From the NCBI GenBank assembly GCA_964408735.1, contig CAYPAX010000041.1, positions 1-37,177 of the forward strand: a DNA stretch of 37,177 nt, read 5' to 3'. Position 1 is the stretch's first letter. The number at the start of each line of letters is the position of its first letter. Positions 15,510-23,152 of the stretch are shown one piece after another. The DNA is from UBA7887 sp964408735 (lineage in GTDB: Bacteria; Pseudomonadota; Alphaproteobacteria; UBA7887). Under the pieces are notes generated by a model. That model was not told the origin of the DNA and did no database searches. It saw only the letters and a list, made by a program, of their open reading frames with translations. The position numbers and the translations under genes were made by a program.

Positions 15510-16631
15510 TCAAGCCCAGGGCTGGCTGGCGTGTTCGGCGATGGCCGCCGCATCGAAGGTGAAGCCCAGTCCTGGCGCCCGCGGCAGCACCACGCGGCCG
15601 GCCTCGACAGCGGGCTGCGGCGTGATCAGGCGGCGGAAGTTGAGAATGCTGTCGTCGGTGAAGACCTCGACGAAAGGCGCATTGGGAACGCTTGCCGCCA
15701 GGTGCATGTGCAGCTCGTGATAGGCGTGGGGATAGACCGAGACGCCATGGCCGGCGGCAAGCGCGGCGATGCGGCGCCATTCGCTGATGCCGCCGCAGCA
15801 GACCGCATCGGGTTGCAGGATGGTCGCGGCATTCCTGTCGAGCAGGGCCGCGAAGCTCCAGCGGCCGGCCAGGATCTCACCTGTTGCGACCGGCACGCGC
15901 GTTGCCGCGGCAAGGCGTGCGTGGTTGTCGACGTCGTCGGGCAGGAAGGGCTCTTCGATCAGCGTCGGGTCGTAGCGCTCGAAGACGGCCATGAAACGCA
16001 GTGCCGTTTCCACATCCTGCCATCCGTTGGTGCAGTCCAACATCAGCAGCACATCGTTGCCGATGGCCTCGCGGGCCGCCGCCAGCCGCGCCTCTTCCTC
16101 GGCCAGCCCGAGGCTGCCGACCTTGATCTTCACCGCATCGAAGCCGAGGTCGACATAGCCGCGCAGTTCTTGGCCCAGCATTTCGGGTGTCTTGCCGGCG
16201 AGATAATAGCCGCCGCTGGCATAGCCGCGTACCGAGGCGGCCTCGTAGGCCCCCAGCATCTTGTAAAGCGGCAGGCCCGCGGCGCGCGCATTGCGATCCC
16301 AGAGCGCGATATCCAGCGCGCTGAGCGCCCGCATCACGGAGCCGGCGCGCCCCTGCAGCAGGGCCTTGCGGTACATGGCATCCCACAGGCCTTCGACGCG
16401 GAACGGGTCCTCGCCGACGAGCATGGGCCCGAGCAAGGCGCGCACGGCCTCGGTGACGATCGAGCCCGCGCAATCGCCGCCATAGCTGAAACCGATGCCC
16501 ACATGGCCGTCGTCGCCCTCGACCTCGACCAGGGCGAATTCCCGCGCCAACACGCGCCGCGTCGAGAACTCGGTCGGCGTCTCCAAGGGCACGCGAACGG
16601 TGCAGGAGCGAACGGCGGTGATCTTGGTCAT
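15510..16631 (-). CDS. enolase-superfamily (mandelate racemase/muconate lactonizing-like) enzyme
   Basis: 373 residues. N-terminal capping domain, then a (beta/alpha)7 barrel with VKIKVGS (catalytic Lys pair), LMLDCTNGW, LIEEPFLPDD and TGE (three acidic metal ligands), and HAYHELHMHLA (His at the C-terminal catalytic end). These are the mandelate racemase-group signatures, so an active acid-sugar dehydratase, racemase or cycloisomerase is likely; the substrate cannot be told. The first 23 codons are also present as a stray copy at 17575-17644 with one amino-acid change. In that copy the frame sits 13 bases after the DOPA-dioxygenase-like stop, so this gene was probably once the third gene of the erpA operon. 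Confidence 0.9.
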   Translation of the reverse strand: MTKITAVRSCTVRVPLETPTEFSTRRVLAREFALVEVEGDDGHVGIGFSYGGDCAGSIVTEAVRALLGPMLVGEDPFRVEGLWDAMYRKALLQGRAGSVMRALSALDIALWDRNARAAGLPLYKMLGAYEAASVRGYASGGYYLAGKTPEMLGQELRGYVDLGFDAVKIKVGSLGLAEEEARLAAAREAIGNDVLLMLDCTNGWQDVETALRFMAVFERYDPTLIEEPFLPDDVDNHARLAAATRVPVATGEILAGRWSFAALLDRNAATILQPDAVCCGGISEWRRIAALAAGHGVSVYPHAYHELHMHLAASVPNAPFVEVFTDDSILNFRRLITPQPAVEAGRVVLPRAPGLGFTFDAAAIAEHASQPWA

Positions 16632-16637
16632 GGGATG
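16562..16637. repeat. 76-base direct repeat, other copy at 17575-17650
   Basis: The two 76-base copies differ at one base (T versus C in GATCTTGG and GATCCTGG). The first copy covers the 5' end of the intact enolase-family gene, the second is a stranded duplicate. Together they bracket the truncated cyclase-like gene and REP-like palindrome 3. Confidence 0.9.
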
Positions 16638-16658
16638 TCTCGTCTGGGGGCGGTTGAA

Positions 16659-17342
16659 TCACTGTTGCCATGCATAGAACACGATGCCAACCAACACGGC
16701 TAGAATAGCAGCAATCACAGTGGGGAAATGTTTTGTTGGGGGCACTGGGATCTTTTTGCTCTCCGGGACGTCTTCCTGCCAAGGCATGAGCACGAGATAT
16801 CCCTCGGTGATTTTCGCGGCGTCGTCAGGGGATGTCGCATTGTCCAAGGCCTCGAAACCGAGATCAAAAATACCGTCGATGCTATCAAAGACTTCTCGTG
16901 TAATTGCGACCCGAGTTGGCTCGGATCGATGCATTATTCGTTCAGCCCTACCGACGAGATCGTCAGATTCTTTTCCTGTGTGGACACCAATGCGGACATC
17001 AGGTCGAGCGATACTGTCGCTCTCCGCATGCTCCTCGAGGATATCGAACAATATGTCAGTCGCAACATTCAGCGCACCCGCGTAGAAATCGAAACGCAGG
17101 ACCAATCGATCCGTGCCAAATTCGACGAGCCGGCCCCGCTGTTCCTCAACATGATTCTCAATCATGTCGCGGTACTGTTCAAAGCCAACAGGCGCATCGG
17201 ACCGGCTACCAGGCAAACCGGCACGGGGAGGTGCGATGGTCGCTACCACCACGCTTACGTCCGGTGGCTCCGTTTCGGATTTGATATGGGATCTCCAGTG
17301 CCTGCTGTTGCGCTTGGCAGGATGTTCCGCCGCGCTTCGCAT
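16659..17342 (-). CDS. degenerate, truncated cyclase-homology protein with C-terminal membrane segment
   Basis: An open frame whose conserved part runs from about 17230 to 16659. ENHVEEQRGRLVEFGTDRLV, then LRFDFYAGALNVATDIL, RIGVHTG and RAERI follow the order of a class III cyclase domain. It lacks the first metal Asp (VVVATIA), and VNxAAR is changed to VGRAER, so it is probably inactive. A basic-and-Pro linker and TVIAAILAVLVGIVFYAW end the protein, which is just where the tandem cyclase proteins of this window have their membrane segment; the TolB and TPR parts are missing. Base composition is less GC-rich than its neighbours. The start is uncertain: the ATG at 17342 lacks a clear ribosome site, and the frame runs open to 17459 through a remnant of the DOPA-dioxygenase-like gene. 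Confidence 0.5.
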   Translation of the reverse strand: MRSAAEHPAKRNSRHWRSHIKSETEPPDVSVVVATIAPPRAGLPGSRSDAPVGFEQYRDMIENHVEEQRGRLVEFGTDRLVLRFDFYAGALNVATDILFDILEEHAESDSIARPDVRIGVHTGKESDDLVGRAERIMHRSEPTRVAITREVFDSIDGIFDLGFEALDNATSPDDAAKITEGYLVLMPWQEDVPESKKIPVPPTKHFPTVIAAILAVLVGIVFYAWQQ

Positions 17343-17390
17343 GGATGGTGTCACGGGTTGTGTGGCGCCGCCGCAACGCCAGTATTCGAG

Positions 17391-17432
17391 GACCGATAAC
17401 TCCAGCTCGTACGACCTGCCGAGCCATGACAC
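17391..17432 (-). pseudogene. 3' remnant of a DOPA-dioxygenase-like gene
   Basis: On the minus strand this encodes VSWLGRSYELELSV, close to VIWLGKSYELDLSV at the C-terminus of the intact gene at 17658-18008. DNA similarity covers about 40 bases with several differences. It lies upstream of the cyclase-like fragment and is evidence that the dioxygenase/enolase junction was duplicated. Confidence 0.6.
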
Positions 17433-17497
17433 GGGCGTCACAAGAGCTGCCAGGCCCAAAAGTTGAATTGCAATATTATCGCGAACACCCGATTCAG

Positions 17498-17575
17498 TTG
17501 GGTGACAGTCACCGAATAATAGGTGGTATAATTACTATAATATTCTCGTTAAAATTGGGTGACTGTCACCTAATT
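17498..17575. repeat. REP-like palindrome 3
   Basis: GGTGACAGTCACCGAAT on the left and ATTGGGTGACTGTCACCTAAT on the right form an inverted repeat around an AT-rich loop containing GGTATAATTACTATAATATT. It shares the CAGTCACC core with palindromes 1 and 2. It abuts the duplicated enolase-family 5' end at 17575. Confidence 0.75.
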
Positions 17576-17644
17576 CGAGAACTCGGTCGGCGTCTCCAAG
17601 GGCACGCGAACGGTGCAGGAGCGAACGGCGGTGATCCTGGTCAT
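17575..17644 (-). pseudogene. 5' fragment of the enolase-family gene
   Basis: The minus strand reads MTRITAVRSCTVRVPLET and continues to EFS, matching the first 23 codons of the intact gene at 15510-16631 with one change (Lys3 to Arg). It then stops at palindrome 3. Its ATG is 13 bases after the dioxygenase-like stop. Confidence 0.8.
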
Positions 17645-17657
17645 GGGATGGTGCGGT

Positions 17658-18008
17658 TCAGCGAAATACGGACAAATCCAGCTCGTACGACTTGCCCAGC
17701 CATATCACATGTGACGTATGGTCGGCACGGTCGCCGCCGGTTTGCGGGTGGACGAAGATATCGAGCGCGCCGCGATTGAGCGCCAGCCACGGCACCAGGG
17801 TGGCGAACTGGTCTGGGCCGAAGGCGATCTGGTAGCTGGGGCAGGGGTGGGGGCCGATGGGCGTGTCGTGCCAGCGCCCGAGTGCCACGTCGAAACGCGC
17901 CTCGATGGTCCGCCGCAGCACCGCCGCGGCGTCCTTGCTGGCGGAATCGTAATAGACGTGGGCGTGGTAGCCTTCGATGCGGGCGAGATCCTCGGCCGCC
18001 GTCTCCAC
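17658..18008 (-). CDS. DOPA 4,5-dioxygenase-like protein
   Basis: 116 residues from a GTG start that directly follows the erpA stop (TGAGTG), so translation is coupled. Signature segments are IEGYHAHVYYD near the N-terminus, GRWHDTPIGPHPCPSYQIAF and LDIFVHPQTGGDRADHT: the HxH, His and VHP metal-site pattern of small extradiol DOPA 4,5-dioxygenases, which open catechol rings. These proteins are widespread in bacteria, where the true substrate is usually unknown. The C-terminus WLGKSYELDLSVFR is duplicated at 17391-17432. Confidence 0.85.
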   Translation of the reverse strand: METAAEDLARIEGYHAHVYYDSASKDAAAVLRRTIEARFDVALGRWHDTPIGPHPCPSYQIAFGPDQFATLVPWLALNRGALDIFVHPQTGGDRADHTSHVIWLGKSYELDLSVFR

Positions 18009-18368
18009 TCAGCCTACCGAGAAGGACGTGCCGCAGCCGCAGGATGCCGTGGCGTTGGGGTTCGAGACCGTGAACATCGAGCCTTCGAGGCCGTTGTGGA
18101 AATCGATCTCGGAGCCTTGCAGCATGCTGATGGACATCTCGTCGACCAGCAGCACCGCTTCATCGCGGGTCACCTGCAGGTCGTCCTCAGCCTCTGTGTC
18201 GTCCAGAGTGAAGGTATACTGAAAGCCGGAACAGCCGCCACCGATGACGGCAACCCGCAGGAAGCACGGCGACTCCTGAGCTGCGACCACCTGCTTGATT
18301 CGCGTGGCGGCCGCGGCTGTCATCGTGAGTCCGAAATCTGCCGCCGATTTCACTTTGATCTCCGACAT
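18009..18368 (-). CDS. erpA: A-type iron-sulfur cluster carrier (ErpA)
   Basis: 119 residues with the three A-type carrier cysteines: GGGCSGFQYTF and the C-terminal SCGCGTSFSV, preceded by MTAAAATRIKQVV. The family delivers Fe-S clusters to target apoproteins in the cytosol. Divergent from dgt and followed without a gap by the DOPA-dioxygenase-like gene. Assignment to ErpA versus IscA is based on the GGGCSGFQY form and isolation from an isc/suf cluster, so the gene name is likely but not certain. Confidence 0.9.
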   Translation of the reverse strand: MSEIKVKSAADFGLTMTAAAATRIKQVVAAQESPCFLRVAVIGGGCSGFQYTFTLDDTEAEDDLQVTRDEAVLLVDEMSISMLQGSEIDFHNGLEGSMFTVSNPNATASCGCGTSFSVG

Positions 18369-18415
18369 GGGGTCTCCATCCCTATCTCCAGCGTCGTTGC
18401 GCCGTTCTTTTAGGC

Positions 18416-18444
18416 TATTTTGGGTGCTTGCGAGCCATTGTCAA
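18416..18444 (-). promoter_or_regulatory. possible erpA promoter
   Basis: On the minus strand, TTGACA (18439-18444) is a perfect -35; 17 bases on is AAAATA, a poor -10. It lies in the 130-base divergent erpA/dgt region, about 48 bases before the erpA ATG. Confidence 0.3.
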
Positions 18445-18498
18445 TCGGCTCTCACAGCAACGTTGATCGGCTTCCAGCGCGCAGCTAGGGTCTCAGCC

Positions 18499-19662
18499 AT
18501 GATCGAACATCCGCCGGCGCCGTTCGCCACCCGGCCGGAAGGCAGCCGTGGCCGCCTTCATGACGAGCCGGAAAGCGCCTCCCGCACGCCCTTTCAGCGC
18601 GACCGCGACCGCATTATCCATAGTGCGGCCTTCCGCCGCCTGGAGCACAAGACCCAGGTCTTCGTCCATCACGAGGGCGACCACTACAGAAGCCGCTTGA
18701 CCCATAGCCTGGAGGTGGCGCAAATCGCGCGTTCCATCAGCCGCGTGCTGGGGTTGAACGAGGATCTGGCCGAGGCATTGGCCCTGGCCCACGATCTCGG
18801 CCACACCCCTTTCGGCCATGCCGGCGAGGACGCCTTGGATGCAGCCATGGCGCCGTTCGGCGGTTTCGACCACAACGCCCAGACGCTGCGCATCGTAACC
18901 CGGCTGGAGGGCCGCTATGCGGGCTTCGACGGCCTCAATCTGACCTGGGAGACATTGGAAGGCGTGGTCAAGCATAACGGCCCCATGGCGTTGGAGACGT
19001 TGCCGGAGACGGTCTCGGACTACCTGCTCGAGCATGACCTGGAAGTGGCGACCTGGCCCGGACCGGAGGCCCAGGTGGCCGCGCTGGCCGACGATATCGC
19101 CTACAACAACCACGATGTGGACGATGCCCTGCGGGCCGGCCTGTTCGATACCGATGCATTGGCCGGGACGACGCTGGCGGGGCCGATATTCGCCGAGGTG
19201 GCGGCGCGCTATCCGGGCATCGAGCGCCAGCGCATGATCCACGAATCCGTGCGCCGGCTGATCGCCGCCATGGTCGAGGATCTGATTGCCGAGAGCCGCC
19301 GGCGCATCGTGGAGCAGGCGCCGGCAAGTGTCGAAGCGATTCGCAACATGGGGGCGCCGCTGATCGCCTTCTCCGACGATATGCGGGCGCGTACCGACGA
19401 CCTCAGGCGCTTCCTGTTCACGAACATGTACCGCCACTTCCGCCTCAACCGCATGGCCAGCAAGGCTCGGCGCGTGGTCGATGAGCTCTTCGCCCTGTTC
19501 CTCGCCGAGCCCGAATGTCTGCCCGGCGACTGGCGCCAGCGCGCCGCCGAGCCCTTATCGCCGGCTACCGCTCGCGTGGTTTGCGACTATATCGCTGGTA
19601 TGACCGACCGTTTCGCGGTCGCCGAGCACGCCCGTCTCTTCGATGTCACGGCCCTGACCTGA
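18499..19662 (+). CDS. dgt: dGTP triphosphohydrolase-like protein
   Basis: 387 residues from the ATG at 18499; the open frame upstream overlaps the erpA region and is not coding. HD-domain metal motifs are clear: HSAAFRRLEHKTQVF, LTHSLEVAQIAR, and HDLGHTPFGHAGE, then FDHNAQTLRIV and DDIAYNNHDVDDA. The family hydrolyses dNTPs to deoxynucleoside and triphosphate; alphaproteobacterial members are the short dGTPase-like type. The stop overlaps the argS ATG (TGATG). Confidence 0.9.
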   Translation: MIEHPPAPFATRPEGSRGRLHDEPESASRTPFQRDRDRIIHSAAFRRLEHKTQVFVHHEGDHYRSRLTHSLEVAQIARSISRVLGLNEDLAEALALAHDLGHTPFGHAGEDALDAAMAPFGGFDHNAQTLRIVTRLEGRYAGFDGLNLTWETLEGVVKHNGPMALETLPETVSDYLLEHDLEVATWPGPEAQVAALADDIAYNNHDVDDALRAGLFDTDALAGTTLAGPIFAEVAARYPGIERQRMIHESVRRLIAAMVEDLIAESRRRIVEQAPASVEAIRNMGAPLIAFSDDMRARTDDLRRFLFTNMYRHFRLNRMASKARRVVDELFALFLAEPECLPGDWRQRAAEPLSPATARVVCDYIAGMTDRFAVAEHARLFDVTALT

Positions 19663-21383
19663 TGGATATCTTCAAGACCTTTCGCGGCCACGTCGAGACC
19701 GCCCTCGCGGCGATATTGCCGGCAGGGCTGGATACGAGCGCGATCAGCGTCGAGCCGCCGCGCGATGCGAGCCATGGCGATATCGCCACCAATGCGGCGT
19801 TGGTGCTGGCCAAGCGCGCCGGCATGAAGCCGCGCGACCTGGCCGAGGCGCTGGCCGCGCACTTGGGCGCGGTCGACGGCGTCGAGGCGGTCGACGTTGC
19901 CGGCCCCGGCTTTCTCAATCTGCGCCTTGCCCCCGCCGCCTGGCAGGCGGTGTTGGCGGCGTTGCTCGAAGCCGGGCCCGACTATGGCCGCAGCGACATG
20001 GGCGGCGGCCGGCCGGTCAACGTGGAATACGTCTCGGCCAATCCCACCGGGCCGCTGCACGTGGGCCACAGCCGCGGCGCGGTGTTCGGCGATGCCCTGG
20101 CGGCGTTGCTGGCGCATGTGGGCTATGCCGTGACGCGGGAATACTACCTCAACGATGCCGGGGCCCAGGTCGAGGTGCTGGCACGCTCGACCTATCTGCG
20201 CTACCGCGAGGCGCTCGGCGCCGATATCGGCGAGATTCCGGCCGGCCTCTACCCCGGCGAATACCTCATTTCCGTCGGCGAGGCCTTGGCGGCACGCGAT
20301 GGCGAGCGCTGGTGCGATACTACGGACGAGGACTGGCTGGATGCCTGCCGCGAGATGGCTCTGACGGCCATGACTTCCCTGATCCAGGACGATCTTGCCG
20401 CTCTTGGTATTCACATGGACCGTTTCTCCTCCGAGCGCGCGCTGGTGGCAGCGGGACGTGTGGACGATGTCTTGTCCACTCTCGATGGTCGCGGGCTGCT
20501 TTACACCGGCGTGCTCGAGCCGCCCAAGGGCAAGCAGCCCGACGAGGACTGGGAAGCGCGGCCGCAGACCCTGTTCCGCGCCACCGATTTCGGCGACGAC
20601 GTGGACCGGCCCTTGCGCAAGGCCAACGGCGAGTGGACCTATTTCGCCACCGACATCGCCTATCACCTCGACAAGCTGAGCCGCGGCTACGAAGACATGA
20701 TCGACGTCTGGGGCGCCGACCATGGCGGCTACGTCAAGCGGGTCGGCGCGGCGGTGAAGGCAGTGAGCGAGGGCCGCGCCAATCTCGACGTCAAGATCTG
20801 CCAGATGGTCAATCTGCTCGATGGCGGCGAGCCCGTTAAGATGTCCAAGCGCGCCGGCACGTTCGTGACCTTGCGCGATGTGGTCGACGCGGTCGGCAAG
20901 GATGTCGTGCGCTTCATCATGCTCACCCGGCGCAACGACGCGGCGCTCGACTTCGACTATGCCAAGGTGACCGAAAAGTCGCGCGACAACCCGGTCTTCT
21001 ACGTGCAATACGCCCATGCGCGGATCTGCTCTGTGGAGCGCAATGCGGCGGAAAGCGGCCTGGCTGCCGGGGCGCCCGACCTTGGCCTAATCTCGCATCC
21101 GGAGGAGCTTGCGCTTATTCGCATGCTGGCGAGCTGGCCTCGGGTGTTGGAGGCTGCTGCCGAGGCGCACGAGCCCCATCGCCTGGCTTTCTTCCTCTAC
21201 GATCTGGCCGCCGCTTTCCACGCCTTGTGGAATCGCGGCAACGACGAGCCTGGTTTGCGCTTCCTCATAGCCGACGATGCCGAACTGTCGCGGGCACGGC
21301 TTGCCTTGCTCGCCGGGGTCAAGCTGGTCATCGCCTCCGGTCTCGGCGTCATGGGCGTGGCACCGCTCGAGGAGATGCGCTGA
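19662..21383 (+). CDS. argS: arginyl-tRNA synthetase
   Basis: 573 residues. Class I synthetase motifs are visible: NPTGPLHVGHSRG (HIGH-type HVGH) and VKMSKRAGTF (KMSKS-type). The N-terminal ArgRS additional domain (DASHGDIATNAAL) and the C-terminal anticodon domain ending EEMR are present, giving usual family length. It starts at the ATG overlapping the dgt stop; the longer frame upstream is a dgt shadow. Confidence 0.97.
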   Translation: MDIFKTFRGHVETALAAILPAGLDTSAISVEPPRDASHGDIATNAALVLAKRAGMKPRDLAEALAAHLGAVDGVEAVDVAGPGFLNLRLAPAAWQAVLAALLEAGPDYGRSDMGGGRPVNVEYVSANPTGPLHVGHSRGAVFGDALAALLAHVGYAVTREYYLNDAGAQVEVLARSTYLRYREALGADIGEIPAGLYPGEYLISVGEALAARDGERWCDTTDEDWLDACREMALTAMTSLIQDDLAALGIHMDRFSSERALVAAGRVDDVLSTLDGRGLLYTGVLEPPKGKQPDEDWEARPQTLFRATDFGDDVDRPLRKANGEWTYFATDIAYHLDKLSRGYEDMIDVWGADHGGYVKRVGAAVKAVSEGRANLDVKICQMVNLLDGGEPVKMSKRAGTFVTLRDVVDAVGKDVVRFIMLTRRNDAALDFDYAKVTEKSRDNPVFYVQYAHARICSVERNAAESGLAAGAPDLGLISHPEELALIRMLASWPRVLEAAAEAHEPHRLAFFLYDLAAAFHALWNRGNDEPGLRFLIADDAELSRARLALLAGVKLVIASGLGVMGVAPLEEMR

Positions 21384-22139
21384 ATGGCCGGTGGCGCGGA
21401 GGTTTCCGGCGGCAGGTCGCGGCGCGTCGCGTTGCTGCTCTTCCTGTTGGCGTTGGGCTTGCTCTCGCTGGTCCTGCTGCGCGCCTACAAGGCGGCGCAG
21501 GAGGCGAACATCGTCGCCGAGGTGCCGCTGCTGCGGGCCGACGCCGGGCCTATCCGCCGGCGCCCGGACGATCCCGGCGGCATGGCCGTGCCCCATCGCG
21601 AGAAGCTGGTCTACGAGGCCTTCGAGGGTGGCACGGTGGAGCATGTCGTCGAGCGCTTGCTGCCGCCGCCGGAAGAGCCGCTGCCGCGCCCGAGCCCGCC
21701 CGAGCCGGTGATCACGCCGGCGCTCGATGCCGCACCGGCGGCACCCGAGCCGCCACCCGCACCGGCCTCTGAGCCGTCGCCCGAGCTTGCCGCCGCGCCG
21801 CCGCCGGCGCCCGAGCCCGCCGCGGAGGCGTTCGATCCCATCGAGACCGCCTTGTCGCTTGCCACCGACGTGCCGGACGACCCGGCGATGGGCTTTCGCG
21901 TGCAGCTCGGCGCTTTTCGCAGCGCCGAGGAAGCGACCGCAGGCTGGGTATCCGCATCGTCGAAGGCGCCCGAGCTGCTGGCGCCGATCCGCCATTTCAT
22001 CGCTCAGGGCGATCTTGACGATGGCCGCGGCACTTTCCATCGCCTGCAGGTGGGCCCGCTGCCGAGCCGTGAAAGTGCCACGAGCCTCTGCAATCAGCTC
22101 AAGACCGTCGGCGTGGATTGCTTCGTGGTGGCGCCGTGA
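21384..22139 (+). CDS. SPOR domain membrane protein
   Basis: 251 residues beginning directly after the argS stop. A short basic cytoplasmic tip, one membrane segment (VALLLFLLALGLLSLVLL, about 14-31), a long Pro/Ala/Glu-rich periplasmic linker, and a C-terminal SPOR domain (GFRVQLGAFRSAEEATAGW to VGPLPSRESA and CFVVAP). SPOR domains bind denuded peptidoglycan at division sites. An argS-SPOR-nagZ order is usual in alphaproteobacteria. The stop overlaps the nagZ GTG by four bases. Confidence 0.92.
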   Translation: MAGGAEVSGGRSRRVALLLFLLALGLLSLVLLRAYKAAQEANIVAEVPLLRADAGPIRRRPDDPGGMAVPHREKLVYEAFEGGTVEHVVERLLPPPEEPLPRPSPPEPVITPALDAAPAAPEPPPAPASEPSPELAAAPPPAPEPAAEAFDPIETALSLATDVPDDPAMGFRVQLGAFRSAEEATAGWVSASSKAPELLAPIRHFIAQGDLDDGRGTFHRLQVGPLPSRESATSLCNQLKTVGVDCFVVAP

Positions 22140-23152
22140 GCCACGGGGCGGTGATTTTCGGCTGTGCGGGCCTGACCCTCAGCGATGCGGAGCGGAAGCT
22201 GTTCGAGGCCTGCGATCCGCTCGGCTTCATCCTGTTCGCGCGCAATCTGGAGGACCCCGAGCAAGTCCGCGCCCTGGTCGCCGCCATGCGCGAGTGCGTC
22301 GGGCGCGAGGCGCCGGTCCTCATCGACCAGGAGGGTGGACGTGTGGCGCGCCTCGGCCCGCCGCACTGGCGTGAGGCCCCGGCAGCGGCGCGCTTTGGCG
22401 AATTGGCGCAGCTCGACCGCTTCGTCGCCGCGGAGGCGGCGGCCTTGAATTCGCGCCTGCTGGCAGACGAGCTGACGGCGTTGGGCATCGATGTGGATTG
22501 TCTGCCGGTGCTCGACGTGCCGGCGAGCGGAGCCGATGGCGTCATCGGCGATCGCGCCTATGGCGACACGCCTGAGGTGGTTGCCATGCTCGGCCGCGCC
22601 GCCTGCGGTGGCCTGCTGGCGGGCGGCGTCCTGCCGGTGATCAAGCATATCCCCGGCCATGGCCGGGCGGGAGCCGACAGCCATCACGCGCTGCCCGTGG
22701 TGACAGCGCCGCGGTCCGAGCTGGAGAAGACCGACTTCGCCCCTTTTCGGGCCTTGGCTGATATGCCTTTGGCCATGACGGCCCACGTTGTCTATGGCGA
22801 CATCGACCGGGTTCGCCCGGCGACTTTGTCGCAAACCGTCATCGAGGAGGTGATTCGCGGCTCGATCGGCTTCGAAGGGCTTCTCATGTCCGACGATATC
22901 GGCATGGGCGCCTTGTCCGGGCCTGTGGCGGAACGCGGCGAAGCGGCCCTCGCGGCGGGCTGCGACGTGGTGCTGCATTGCAATGGCGATTTCGACGAAA
23001 TGCAGGCCGTCGCGGACCGGCTGCCGCGCCTTCATGATGATGGCGAGGAGCGCCTGGCCAAGGCGCTGGCGGCCAAAAGGCCGCCGCAGGCCTTTGATGT
23101 GGCCGGCGCCGACAGTCACGTGACCCAGCTTCTGCAGGCACCGCTGTCGTGA
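22136..23152 (+). CDS. nagZ: beta-N-acetylhexosaminidase
   Basis: 338 residues of glycoside hydrolase family 3, with IDQEGGRVARLGP, KHIPGHGRAGADSHHALP and the nucleophile region LMSDDIGMGAL. NagZ cleaves GlcNAc from anhydromuropeptides during cytosolic peptidoglycan recycling. The GTG start at 22136 forms a GTGA overlap with the SPOR gene stop; the stop overlaps the next GTG in the same way. Confidence 0.95.
   Translation: MSHGAVIFGCAGLTLSDAERKLFEACDPLGFILFARNLEDPEQVRALVAAMRECVGREAPVLIDQEGGRVARLGPPHWREAPAAARFGELAQLDRFVAAEAAALNSRLLADELTALGIDVDCLPVLDVPASGADGVIGDRAYGDTPEVVAMLGRAACGGLLAGGVLPVIKHIPGHGRAGADSHHALPVVTAPRSELEKTDFAPFRALADMPLAMTAHVVYGDIDRVRPATLSQTVIEEVIRGSIGFEGLLMSDDIGMGALSGPVAERGEAALAAGCDVVLHCNGDFDEMQAVADRLPRLHDDGEERLAKALAAKRPPQAFDVAGADSHVTQLLQAPLS

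Noticed and set aside
17699..17720. near-palindrome CCATATCACATGTGACGTATGG
   Set aside because: It lies inside the dioxygenase-like coding sequence and encodes conserved residues, so no separate role is supported.
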